Assembly: GCA_030015575.1 (NCBI GenBank)
Contig: CM057347.1
Span: 409,232,248-409,296,247, forward strand
DNA from: Agapanthus africanus
Taxonomy: Eukaryota > Streptophyta > Magnoliopsida > Asparagales > Amaryllidaceae
Length of the DNA stretch: 64,000 nt
Direction: 5' to 3'
The notes beneath the pieces are model-generated. The model saw only the letters and a program-made list of their open reading frames with translations. It did no database searches and was not told the DNA's origin. The position numbers and the translations under genes were made by a program. Positions 46,879 to 58,064 of this stretch are shown here, one piece after another (the stretch's first letter is position 1; every line of letters begins with the position of its first letter).

Positions 46879-47493
46879 CATCGAGACGGTCGTGGTACCC
46901 CGAGAATTCGGCGTACTCGTAGTTGTGTCCGTTCCCGCTGGCGGCCTGAGCATGGCTGCGGCTCCGGTTCCGTTCTATCAGGTTCCTCAAATCCCCGAGT
47001 TCGGTCCTTCTGGAGTCTTCCTGGCGAGTGCTATTCGCGCGATCCCGTCGAGGGAGAGGGTGTCGGCCATGCATGGGAGCAGATGAGCTGACCGACACCT
47101 TCTCGGGAGGGACGGGCGCGTGATGGGCATCAGGGTGGTGGGTTCTTTCGCGGGACCTTGGTGTGGAGCTGTGAGGACCCCAATGGGTCATTGAATCGGT
47201 CGTCGCGAGGGGCCTGTGGCCGCCGGAGACAGCGAGACGCTGTTCAGTTGTGCCAGCATGGGCAACGTCATCTCCCCTTTGCGGAGGTCATGATCCCGAG
47301 GTGGGGGAATGACGACCTGGGGGACTTGTCCCGCCGCTTGGACGCGGGCAAGGACATCCACCATGGAAACGAGCCTGTCAATTTGTGCAGAGAGGGCATG
47401 GATGGCATTAAGGGGAGGAGTAGATCTGTCCGTGTCTCCATTGTAGGGAAGACGGCGGCTTGTATCGGGATGGCCATGGTCTTCGCTCGCCAT
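46879..47493 (-). pseudogene. RE-A gag, N-terminal part
   Basis: Starts at 47493 with MASEDHGH, 70 bases after the PBS, as in RE-B (MASDHRDD at 53525). It contains NAIHALSAQIDRL, then a Pro/Arg/His-rich stretch, LRNLIERNRSR and YAEFSGYHDRLDAL. A stop/frame change lies near 47188. The open frame then runs on into the RE-E1 LTR, so the last part of the apparent ORF is chimeric. It continues at 7741. Confidence 0.8.
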
Positions 47494-47542
47494 ATAGCTG
47501 AGGAGGAAGATCAACTTTTGATGAGTGGAAAGATCTCGTGTC

Positions 47543-47562
47543 TTCCCACAGACGACGCCAAT
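47543..47562 (-). other. RE-A primer-binding site
   Basis: Minus strand ttggcgtcgtctgtggga just after the LTR end (CCATCA). RE-B has tgacgccgtctgtggga at the same place. This form is common in Tat-group elements. Confidence 0.75.
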
Positions 47563-47831
47563 TGATGGAGGGCTGGATCTCCTTCAGATGTTGTCTTCCG
47601 TTGATCAGTACGAGCGTCGATGAACGACTGAGATTGTGTTTTGAGAATTGGCCCCTCTTACGTGTGGATCTCAGTGGGCTTGATTTGGGATGAGATCGAG
47701 CTACCTGCAAAGAAGTCCCGGGGTGGTTGTACCACCGTGGACCCTCCGATGATCAAGTTAGCCGAGGTGTTTTGGGCAGAGTAGCGGCTATTGGATTCGA
47801 ATTGTCTTTCCTGAGTCGTCTGAGAGAGGGG

Positions 47832-47839
47832 TTTATATA
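47832..47839 (-). promoter_or_regulatory. TATA box, RE-A LTR
   Basis: TATATAAA on the minus strand, conserved in RE-B (53187-53194), at comparable distance from the LTR end. Confidence 0.65.
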
Positions 47840-48040
47840 GCGGTCGCCCTGAGCTAGCTAGCGCGAGGTTCTCGCCGGCTTTTACGCCCCTGGCATTGCG
47901 CCTGCGTGAATGGCGGGATCCCCCATTAATGACGAGATACGCTCGTTAATGGGGAAATGTGACGGCGTGGAACGCGGGATCGTGGGGCGGCGGATATCTC
48001 GCGTCTGGCGAGATTCGCGGAGCTGTGGCGAAAGCGCCAG

Positions 48041-48640
48041 TGATCTGCATTTTAGGTCGTCGAGAGAACCGAAAGGTCCCTCCTCGGAGGGAGGCCTGAA
48101 AGAGGACGGGGGGCCGAGCAAGTTCGGTTCTGTGATAGCTCGAAGGTGAAGGGCCGAAAAGCTCGGCGTCTTGGAAGCTCGGAGGCGAGCCAATGGTCAT
48201 TTCCATAGCGAGCACAGGAACTTTCAGGGAGTCCTCAGAGGTCGGGTCCAGTCAGCGGGGCGATAGCCCAGGGACGCCTCCAATATGAGGTTCTTGCCCT
48301 GTTTCCGTGTGCCTCGGGATACGTCTTCTGCCACGTGTCATGATCTGCATTTTAGGTCATCGATAGAACCGAAGGGGCCCTCCTCGGCGAGAGGCCTAAA
48401 AGAGGACGGGGGGCCGAGCAAGTTCGGTTCTGTGATAGCTCGAAGGTGAAAGGCCGAAAAGCTCGGCGTCTTGGAAGCTCGGAGGTGAGCCAATGGTCGT
48501 TTCCATGGCGAGCACAGGAACTTTCAGGGAGTCCTCAGAGGTCGGGTCCAGTCAGCGGGGCGATAGCCCGGGGACACCTCCAATGTGAGGTTCTTGCCGT
48601 ATTTCCGTGTGCCTCAGGACACGTCCTTTCCCACGTGTCA
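48041..48640. repeat. 300-bp tandem duplication in RE-A LTR
   Basis: Unit 1 48041-48340 and unit 2 48341-48640, both starting tgatctgcattttaggtc and ending ccacgtgtca, nearly identical. RE-B has a single unit. The duplicated part is the 5' start of the LTR. Confidence 0.9.
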
Positions 48641-51600
48641 TGATCCGGAGAGTTCTCAATTATGAACATCATCAGAAACTGTACAATAAATGCCGGTGTA
48701 AAAATTATACAATTTGCGGACATAATGATAATAACTATGAAGGCTTCAAGAAGATAACAAATTTGTATTCACAGTTGGTTTCTTTGGAATCTACAAACAA
48801 GAGGTATTCTGAAATTTCTGTTCTTTATTATTATTATAGATTTGCACTTTCAATGCCTGAACTTTTTAGAATGCTTTAAGTATTTCTTGAGAATGTGATG
48901 ATAAATGAACCGATATACGATATTCTATAACAATAATATTCAATTTGCAGGAAACCATTATGTCACCAAGTGTAACTCTGAGGAAATGAACTAATAGGCA
49001 TCAACACAGAAGTGACAATCATCTTCAAAGGTTTAGAATTGCCTACTTAATGAGTTTATGGGCATTAATCAAACCCTTTCTTTGTTCATCTTTATCTTAG
49101 ATGAAGCTTAATTGAACTAGGATTGATAACATGGTTCATAGATAGCTCTTATGCACATATGTTGAGAGTAGGATTGATTAGCTAGGAAATTTTTACTATC
49201 GTTTACTTGAAGACGTAATCATCAAGCTAAAATATCTAGCCTAATTACTTTTCGAAGGATGATTTCCAATATGTAATAGTAAATTATACTCTACGGAACA
49301 TCTTTAGTGACACAATTTACTCTCCTTAGTTCTAATGGCTCATGCATGTGAACAATGAATACTTAGCTAATTAATTTCTCCTTAGATTGATTACATCAAT
49401 TAGATGCTTGCTAGCTAAATGGAGTGATATCACCGGAATTTTTATGTTGTGGTAGAATTTTGAGGAGTACCATCAGGTATCATTAAGTTTCAGAGACTTT
49501 GAGAACCTGAAAGTTGATTTTTTCTTCTCCTTGAAAGAGACTAATAATGTCCGTGTTCCTTTCTAAGACTAGAAGCAAATGCAAATCGTGTTTTTGAAAG
49601 TCTGGGGTCAGTTTAACGTTGAGATGTTAGTGTTATTAAAGGCTACAAGTGGCAGAATTCGAGTCTTGAATCCCTTAGCAACATTGCTTTCACCTCACAA
49701 CACTAATACTAATCAAAGTCCTCGTTACTTCTTCTATATCAAGGAAAATTGTCACACGTCATATGATTTTTTGGATCATTAGGCTTCTATCATATCAAAA
49801 TATAATCATCGGTTTATAGATTTAGTATTGAAATGTCTTATAGGGCTCTTTTTATAAGGATAATTTATGGTAGTTAAACTTTGATCTTTTCCATCAACAG
49901 CAGTTGTTTGCGAACTTGATATCCTGTGTATCTATGCGTAAAATGGAATATAATTTCTAAATATATTTGCAAAGTATTGGATTTGACTTTAAGAATTTAA
50001 GTTTTTAAGACAATATGAACTACAAGTCGTTTGGAGAGTAATTGAGATAATATATTCAGATGCTAGAGGAAAATTGTGCCACAAAACAGCTAGAGATTGA
50101 TTGAGTTATTAAGTTATAATAGGGTCACGATGTTTAACGCTTCTTGTTTAAGAACTTAGACAAATTTATGAAGTTTTAGAATATGTTTATGTGAATCCCT
50201 TAGCAACATTGCTTTCACCTGACAACTCTAATACTAATCGAAATCCACTTTAGTTTGCAATATCAAGAGAAAATTCTTACACCTGTTCTATATGATACAT
50301 AATTTCAACCTAAATTTGTCCCATACGAAATTTATTGGCTTCTCATAGTTATTTCGCATTTGTTGTTTTTCAGACGAGGAATAATATAAATTTTCACCCG
50401 TTGCAAAATCTGTGTTTAGTTGATTTCAAAATTTTATTTCGAATGCAAATATAAAATATGTGTTATATTTCCCAATTTGAAACTGTTTACCAAGCCTTTG
50501 ATTTCCTACCATTTCTTCTCCTTTGTAATTTGGATTTGCAATCAATTACGAGTTAATTGTGCTCCTCGATTATATTTATATAACTTCCTTCTCGCAGATG
50601 AATAGATGTGGAAAAATATTGGTTCTCTCCTAATTACATCATCTATCTTATATGACTCAATAACACGCAAGTACTACATATAATTGGAAAGTTCCTGGTC
50701 CGGATCAAGTGAGTGTATATGAGATCCGAAGCTCCGAATTATCCTGGAGGAATAGCTGCACAACCTATACACCGAAAAATATTCTCCGAGGGGCTGAACT
50801 TTTTCTTAAGGACGGCATTCACGTGATTCAGTTCCGTGAATTATTATAATTTTGTAATACTGAAAATTCATGTTTTTTCAACGACACCTCATACGATTTT
50901 TTTATTTCTTATTTATCATTAAGCTTCTATCCTATAAAAATACAATTACCAGTCTAAAGATTTTTCATTACTTTGGAAAAGTCTTATAGGGTAATGCGTA
51001 ATACTTAAACTTTGATATTTTTTCATCAACCAGTGTTTGTTTGCAAAACTTGATAATGTGTAAATGGGATACAATTTGTACATAAATATATCTGCAAAGT
51101 TCGCTGACTCTTAGGATTTAAGTCTCTTAAACGCTAGTAATTACAAGTCTCTTACTTAGTTAGTTTTAATTGAGACGAAATATTTCAAAAACAAATGGAG
51201 AATTGTACCACAAAACAGCTAGAGATCGACTATCAAGCTCTTCAAGGATAGCGATGTTTAACGCTTCTTAATTACGAATTTAGACAAATCTATGTAGTTC
51301 TAGAATATGTTTATGGCAGAACTGAAGCTAATGAAAGACATTGTTGAAGGTCAGCATCAATGCAATGTGTCTCTTAAAATTGCTCATATATATGCTTGAT
51401 TACTACAGTTTTTGTTAATATTACATCATCACCTAGCTTTCTCTAATTTCTGAAGAAATTTCCCCTTGTATAGGTGGCACTGATGTTACTTTGGATACGG
51501 ATCTTTTTGAAAAAGAAGCAATGGTATAATGTTGATTGAAGCTGAAAGTAACAGCTAACAGCTGATTAAGATTTGTATTATGGTCTCTAATTTTGTAATA

Positions 51601-52230
51601 AGTGTTGCTCAGCTCTAAAATTGCTTGTTTCCAAAGAAATGCAGTAATTGTTTGTGTGTCAATTAAATTGCCGACCAATCCTATTATTGGAGCATTTTTT
51701 TGGGTTCATATTCAATCTTTCGGATAATCCGAAGGCAGGCCGAAGTAGCTTCTGTTGTCATATTCCATTCCTTATTTTTCCGTCGGCTCCTATGTTTCCA
51801 CCATTGCCAGAGTGCACAGACTAAAATAGTTTTGATGTACCAGAGATGATTCGGTTTCGGTAATAAGATATAATTGGAGTATGTTGTGTGCTGTTTTGTT
51901 GCAAATGGTATAATGAAAAGAGTAATTGGCTGATATAACACTTGTTCATTGCAAAATGCAACAGGTTTGGGTCAGTTTTGGATCATTTTTGGGTTAAGCT
52001 GTTGTCTTGTAGATTTAGCATGTTGCCATTTTATTTTTGTGCTGTTTGATGAAGCCAAATTCACCGTATTTATTAACATAACATTAATTAACAGAAATAA
52101 AAGGAACAATACTTCTACAATATGAACTACAAAATTATGTTTACACTAGAGAGAGATGAGAGAGAGGTCATTTATAGAAGAGAATTGAAAGCTGCTCGGT
52201 CAAAAAGTTGACAATCTATCATTTTTTTTG
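48641..52230. other. AT-rich non-retroelement segment, no supported gene
   Basis: No LTR-element motif. ORFs are short and unsupported. 49668-49720 is repeated at 50193-50245, and 49785-50190 is similar to 50916-51315, so it is a diverged tandem duplication. Two exon-like pieces were noted: 51313-51350, starting ATGGCAGAACTGAAG with a following gtcagc, and 51472-51522, bounded by tgtatag and gtataat and encoding GTDVTLDTDLFEKEAM. I do not recognise either. This could be a decayed host gene or plain intergenic DNA. Confidence 0.45.
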
Positions 52231-52481
52231 GGCTGAATTGCATTAAGGCATCCATGAACTTTCATGTTTTTTGCGATTGATATCATGAATTTTAATAATT
52301 GCAAACAGATACCATGGGTACACTATAGAACTTTCATATTTTTTGCGATTGATACCAGCAAAATGGTGTTAAGTTACAACCGGAAGTGGTAGTTCATGGT
52401 AGCTATCTCTAATTATTAAAATACATGATATCAAACGCAAAAAAAAATGAAAGTGCATAGGTACCTTTGTGCAATTTAGCC
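52231..52481. mobile_element. MITE-like DNA transposon, 251 bp
   Basis: Terminal inverted repeats of about 75 bp. The left starts ggctgaattgcattaagg; the reverse complement of the right starts ggctaaattgcacaaagg. Both run into a ttgcg(a/t)ttgatatcatg block. Flanks both read attttttt, so the likely TSD is about 8-9 bp, which would suit a Mutator or hAT derivative. No coding capacity. Confidence 0.75.
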
Positions 52482-52677
52482 ATTTTTTTAATGGCCAGCA
52501 CCGTTTGTCTATTTTTTTTTACTAAATGAAGGCAATCTATCCCCGCATTTCATTAAATGATATCAATTTTTATCTTGATCAACATATTCTATGACATCAC
52601 ATATAAAGTAACCTGGTTTTGATGGTCCTTGCACTTGTATCATTGATGAGACTAGATACCGGTATTTCCCCAGATCA

Positions 52678-53462
52678 TGACACGTGGCAGATGATGTGTC
52701 CCAGGGCTTACGAGAAAGGATCAAGATCGGTACGTTGGAAGCATACCCCGGGCCTTCGACCCGAGAATGTTCCCGACCTTCGGTGGCCTTCCAGACCATC
52801 CCTACGATCACCTTACAAACGACCATCGGCTCGCCTCGGAGCCCTCCCGCACGCTGAGTTCCCTCAGCCCTCCAGATCGCCTCCGAGCTATCACATATCC
52901 AAGACGCCTCGGCCTCCCGCTCGTTCCCGAGCCTCCCGCCAAGCTTAGCTTCCTTGGTTTCACCGACCGGCCCACAACACCGATCACAGGCGCCTTCGCC
53001 ACGGCTCCGCGAATCTCGCCAGACGCGAGATATCCGCCGCCCATGATCCCGCGTTCCACGCCATCACGATCTCCCATTAACGAGCATATCTCGTCATTAA
53101 TGGGGAATCCCGCCTATCACGCGGGCGTAACGCCAGGGGCGTAACGGCCGGCGTGAATCTCGCGACCGCCTGCCCATGGCTGCCACTATATAAACACCTC
53201 TCTCAGACGACTCAGGTAAGCCAATTTTTCCCCAATAGGCCGCTACTCTGCCAAAATACCCCGTCTAACTTGATCGTCGGAGGGTCCTCGGTGGCACAAC
53301 CACCCCGGGACTTCCTTGCAGGTAGCTCGGCCTCAACCACATAAAATCCATTGAGATCCACACGCTTCAGGAGGCAACCTCCCAACTCAATCTCAGCCAT
53401 CCATCAGCGCTCGCTACAGATCTACGGAAGGTAACATCTGAAGGAGATCCAGAGATCCATCA
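52678..53462 (+). repeat. RE-B 5' LTR
   Basis: 785 bp, TGACACGTGG...CCATCA. Alignable with the RE-A LTR. The exact 5' base is inferred from TG; the preceding gatca also precedes the RE-A LTR, so the boundary could lie slightly upstream. Confidence 0.75.
53187..53194 (+). promoter_or_regulatory. TATA box, RE-B LTR
   Basis: TATATAAA, followed by a CT-rich start region; conserved in RE-A. Confidence 0.65.
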
Positions 53463-53482
53463 GTTGACGCCGTCTGTGGGAA
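53463..53482 (+). other. RE-B primer-binding site
   Basis: gttgacgccgtctgtggga directly after the LTR. Confidence 0.75.
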
Positions 53483-53524
53483 ATAGTTCCATTCAGCGAA
53501 AGTTCACCTTCCTATCTCAACTTC

Positions 53525-54962
53525 ATGGCGAGCGATCACCGCGATGATCCAAGCTCTAGCCACCGCCTTCCCCACAATGGAGGCATGGATGGATCCCCTC
53601 CTCCCCCGAACGCTATTCACGCCCTATCCGCTCGGATAGATCGGCTCGCATCCGTCGTGGATGCACTCGTTCGTGTCCAAACGGTCGGGCAAGCTCCCCA
53701 GGTCGCCGCTCCCCCATCTCGGGACCGGGACCCCTACAGAGGGAGAGAAGACTCTGCCCGCGTTGGCACGACCGAACACCGCCCCGCTGTCTCCAGCGGC
53801 CACAGATCCCCCGGGCCAACATATTCCATGACCCGCTGGGCGCCGCACAGCTCAACACCGAGGTCTCACGCCAGAGCACCTCGCCTCGAGGCCCATCGCG
53901 CCCATGTCCCTCCTGAGGAGGTGTCGGTCAGCTCGCCTGCACCTAGGCATGACCGGCACCCCCTCCCTCGACGGGGTCGCACGGACGGGACTCACCACGG
54001 TAGAATGAAGACAACCTCGCCAGGGGACCTACGGAACCTCATCGAACGGAACCGTGGCCGTGGCCAGACGTAGGTCTCCGGCAGCAGAGGCTAAAAATCA
54101 GAGTATGCTGAATCGTCGGGATACCACTGCCGACTCGACGTCCTCGAAAAGAAGATCGAAGGCATGCATCGGGAAAACCGTCCTTCAAGCGACGGGGCTA
54201 AATATGCTGCCGATTCGCTCACGAAGCCCTTCACCAAAGAGTTACTCGCCGTCCACGTCTCCTCCTGGAACAAGCCTCCGAAAGTCTCACTCTTTGACGG
54301 GTAGTCCGACCCGAAAGACCATTTGGACGCGTTCACAGCCGGGATGAGTTTCCAGGACTGTTCCGACGCCGCACAATGCCGCACTTTCCCTGCCACTCTC
54401 ATCCGCTCCGGACGAGACTGGTTCCGAGGACTCGTGCCATGCTCAATCTCTACCTTCGATGAGCTGGCCACCCAATTCCTCGGCCACTTCATCGGGAACA
54501 GACGGCAGAAGCGGACCGTTGACCATCTCTTCACCATAAAGAGCGGGGACAAAGAATCCTTCAAAGGATACGTCACCCGCTTCTACAACGCCTTCCTTGA
54601 GGTCCCAGAACACCGGGACAAGACGGTCATTACGACCCTTAGGTCTGGTCTTAGACACAAGGAGTGGCTACGCTCCTTTGCATTAGCACAACCTAAGACC
54701 ATGGCCGAAGTAAAGGCCTGGACCGAACGTGAGATCCAGCTCGAGTCCGAGGTGAACGCCAATCTGCCCCGGACAGAGCAAATCGATCAGAAGAAAAGGG
54801 CCAAGGAGGAGAAAAAGACGATTGAGCGGCCAAAGCCCTACTCCCCGAAGTTTCAGGAGTACACTCCGCTCAACGCCTTCCAGACGGTACTGTTGGAGGA
54901 GGCTAAGAGCGAGAGGTTCTTCAAACTCCCCCCAGTCTCGAATAGGGTGGCAAAGTGCACCG
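53525..54962 (+). pseudogene. RE-B gag
   Basis: Starts MASDHRDD 62 bases after the LTR. N-terminal part to the stop at 54071 (TAG): NAIHALSARIDRL, then Pro/Arg/His-rich, LRNLIERN. Sequence then passes through a frame change and another stop (near 54302, before SDPKDHLDAF). It goes on as the gag core FPATLIRSGRDWFRGL, ISTFDELATQFLGHF, ESFKGYVTRFYN, LRSFALAQPK and a K/E-rich tail. A one-base shift near 54960 separates the core from the zinc knuckle. Confidence 0.87.
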
Positions 54963-54966
54963 AGAC

Positions 54967-55959
54967 CCCTACTGCGCTTTCCACAGGTCGCAGGGCCACT
55001 CCACCGAGAACTGCAACCAGCTCCGAGACTACATCGAGGAGTTAATCCGCTAGGGGCACCTGGCAACGTACTTGCGAGACAAGCGGCAAGCCGACCGCGA
55101 GCAAGAGCACCATCCCCCTCCCGGCGAGTTGACGATTAGCCAAATCATGGTCGTGTCAGCAGGGGGTACGACGGGAACCGACGAGACTCAGCATCCCTCA
55201 CCGATCGAGGGGACTGGCGGCCACTCGAGGAAGAAGGCTAAAGCAGCCGAGCCAATTGTTTTTACCGACGAGGACCTCCACGGTATATCCCTGCCTCACA
55301 ACGACCCGCTGGTGATCACAGCTCGGGTCCACCGCTACGAAGTGCAGAGGATATTGGTTGACTCAGGAAGCTCGGCGAACATTCTCTTTTATGACTGCTT
55401 TCTGCGTATGGGACTCACCCCGTCGGACCTAAGGCCGACCGTCCATGTCCTGTCAGGGTTCACTAACCACTCCATCACGGCGGAAGGGGTAATCACCCTC
55501 CAATTTAACATCGGAGAGGCGGGCCGTACGCGCACCGTGCCTGTGGAGTTTATCGTCGCAAGAATCCCATCGGCCTACAACGTCCTCCTCGGTCGCCCGA
55601 CACTGAACTCCCTCCGGGCCCAGATATCGACCTACCACCTAGCGATGAAATTCCCGCTCGACCAAGATGGGATAGGTCGGGCCTACGGGGACCAACGAAC
55701 CGCAAAGGTTTGCTTCACCGCAACATCTACGTCCGAGCGGCCAAACAATGATGTTGGGGGTGAGGGTGATATCAAGGGTTCTCTGGACACTCGAGATGAG
55801 CAAAAAGAGGTCCGAGGGACCCCGGTGGAGCCACTAACAGAGGTCCCCCTCATAGAAGGGGACGATGAACGAACCGTTCGGATCGGGTCGCTCTTGACAG
55901 AGACTCAGCTAGATGACCTGGTCCACTTCCTCATAAGTAACTCTGATGTGTTCGCCTAG
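54967..55959 (+). pseudogene. RE-B zinc knuckle and retropepsin
   Basis: Knuckle CAFHRSQGHSTENC (C-x2-H-x4-H-x4-C) at about 54973-55014 with a stop downstream (before GHLATYL). It is then open from 55072: FTDEDLHGISLPHND, catalytic VDSGSSANIL (nt 55357 on), later LLGRPTLNSLRAQISTY. The frame ends at a TAG in the place of the usual W of FAWAP. The protease would process the polyprotein. Confidence 0.88.
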
Positions 55960-57182
55960 GCGCCTGCCGACATTCCTGGGATCGACCCCAAGATCATATC
56001 GCACAAGTTCGGGTTATACCCTACGGTCCGACCCGTCACGCAGAAAAACGAAGCTTCGCCCCGATTAAACAAAAAGCGATCAAGGACGAAGTAGACAGGC
56101 TCCTCGCCGCCAACTTTATTCGGAACGTGCCTTACTCGGAATGGTTGGCGAACGTAGTTATGGTTAAAAAGTCAAGCGGGAAGTGGCGCATGTGCGTCGA
56201 CTTCACCGACCTCAACAAGTCCTGCCCGAAAGACAACTATCCCCTCCCACGGATAGATCAGCTCGTTGACAGTTCAGCAGGCTACGAGCTACTTAGCTTC
56301 ATGGATGCCTTCTCCGGCTACAACAAGATCCGTATGAATCCGGCAGACGAGGGGGTATACTGCTATAAGGTGATGCCTTTCGGCCTCAAAAACGCCGGAG
56401 CTACGTACCAACGCTTGGTCAATCGCATGTTCAAGCCGCAGATCGGCAGGAACATGGAAGTTTACGTCGATGACATGCTCGTAAAATCGGTCTCATCGGA
56501 CAAACACGCCAAGGATCTGGGCGAGGCTTTCGACGTCCTCCGCAAATACAAGATGAAACTGAACCCCGCCAAGTGCGCATTCGGGGTCACCGGTGGAAAG
56601 TTCCTCGGCTTCATGTTCACCCACCGTGGAATCGAAGCTAACCCGGAGAAAATTAGCGCCATCCTTAACATGGCCGCGCCCAAGACTAACGTTGAAATCA
56701 TGCGGCTGTCAGGGCGGGTAGCCGCTCTGAGTCGTTTCATGTCAAGGTCTGGGGAGAAGTGCGTCCCGTTCTTCAAAGCTCTGAGGAAGATACCAAGGTT
56801 TGAGTGGTCGGAGGAGTGCCAGACCGCCTTTGAGCAATTAAAGAGGCACTTTACGACTCCCCCGCTGCTCACCCGTCCAGTTGAAGGGGACGAGCTATCT
56901 CTATATCTAGCGGTGTCCGACCAAGCTGCAGGCTCGGTGCTCGTCCGAGAGGTCGAGGGAGTCCAGAAGCCGGTATACTATGTGATCCACGTCTTTAAGG
57001 ACGCGGAAATGAGGTACCCAGCCATAGAGAAGATCGTCTTGGCACTCATCGTGACATCGAGGAAACTACGGCACTATTTCCAGGCGCACACCATCCTCGT
57101 TCTTACCGAGCGGCCTTTGGGAGCTATCCTCGCCTCCCCCGAGTCTTCTGGTCGTTTGGAGAAATGGAGGTGGGAGTTGTCC
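55960..57182 (+). pseudogene. RE-B reverse transcriptase and RNase H
   Basis: After a frameshift near 56043 the frame runs through KAIKDEVDRLLAANFI to the stop at 57183. RT blocks: WRMCVDFTDLNKSCPKD, MPFGLKNAGATYQRLVN and the active site YVDDMLVKS (YVDD at 56463-56474), GFMFTHRGIEANPEKI. The RNase H part follows: LYLAVSDQAAGSVL, KPVYYVIHVFKDAEMRYPAIEK, LRHYFQAHTI, GRLEKW. Catalytic residues look kept; the usual YYVSH is YYVIH here. Confidence 0.92.
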
Positions 57183-58064
57183 TAGTTCGACATAAAATGT
57201 GGCCCGAGGCAAGCTATCAAGGCACAAGCCCTAGTCGATTTTGTCGTCGAGTGCACCATCCCCAGCAAAGAGCCGGAATCTACACCGGCCCCCGGAGCTC
57301 AACCCTCAGTCGATGGAAAGCCTGACTCCGTCCCTGATTGGATCCATTATGTCGACGGCTCCTCGACCGAGGAAGGTTGTGGTGCTGGCCTCATCATTCG
57401 GGGCCCGAACGAGGCAGAAATGGAGTATCCTCTGAAGCTCGGGTTCAAAGGCTCAAATAACGCAGCGAAATACGAGGCCTTGCTGGCCGGAATGCGCATA
57501 GCCTTCGGACTGGGGTTGAAAACGATCTGGATCCGCAGCGACTCTGCCCTAGTCGTTGGCCAAGTGACCGCCCGGTTCGAGGCACGGGAGCCTCTGATGG
57601 TGAAGTATCTGGCCGAGGTGAGAAGATTGCGAAAGGACTTCCACGATGTCTAGGTGGAGCAGATCCCCAGACAGCTAAACGCCCAGGCTGACGCCTTGAG
57701 TAAGCTGGCTTCATCTTATATGGACAACAACAAGAGGAACATCCTCTTCGAGGTCTTGCCACGGCCCAGCGTGGAAGACGGGGCAACGCCACTTCAAGTG
57801 TACACGGCCCGAGAAGAAGACCGGGATTGGAGAAAGCCCCTTATGGAATTCCTGAGGGAAGGTACGCTCCCAGAAGATCGGGGAGAAGCCCGCCATCTCC
57901 GAGCCAAAGCTCTCCATTTCATCTGGAGCAATGGGAACATCTACAAGAAATCCTTCACTCAGCCCCTTCTCCTGTGCGTCGACCCCCACGAGGCCGACTA
58001 CGTCCTCCGTGAGATCCACAAAGGGGTCGGCGATGCGCACCAAGGGGCCCGCACCTTATTCTAA
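57183..58064 (+). pseudogene. RE-B second (archaeal-type) RNase H and integrase start
   Basis: Same frame as RT, after a TAG in a likely Gln position. FDIKCGPRQAIKAQALVDF, then the RNase H fold: YVDGSSTEEGCGAGLII (D at 57354), NNAAKYEALLAGMRIA, IRSDSALVVGQV, then after a second TAG (57651) EQIPRQLNAQADALSKLAS. It goes on into the integrase zinc region (EIHKGVGDAH) and ends at a TAA near 58062. A dual RNase H is a Tat-group hallmark. Confidence 0.9.

Larger units (their letters stand above)
5776..48640 (-). mobile_element. RE-A: Tat-group Ty3-gypsy element split by RE-E1
   Basis: Read on the minus strand: 5' LTR 47563-48640, PBS, gag start at 47493, gag to 46879, then a 39-kb nested insertion, then gag/zinc knuckle/protease and the start of the RT linker from 7741 to 5776. 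There RE-C1 interrupts it. Order and sequence match RE-B throughout. The gag reading is contiguous across RE-E1 once one copy of the gaggg duplication is discounted. RT, RNase H, integrase and 3' LTR are not in the window. Confidence 0.85.
47563..48640 (-). repeat. RE-A 5' LTR
   Basis: 1078 bp on the minus strand, TGACACGTGG...CCATCA. It is alignable with RE-B LTR (785 bp) after allowing for one extra 300-bp unit. TATATAAA on the minus strand at 47832-47839 corresponds to the RE-B TATA box. Confidence 0.8.

Noticed and set aside
51684..51941. Minus-strand 85-codon ORF with ALWQWWKHR, resembling a LINE RNase H fragment
   Set aside because: Only a few residues are suggestive, there is no catalytic motif, and the neighbouring sequence gives no LINE RT.
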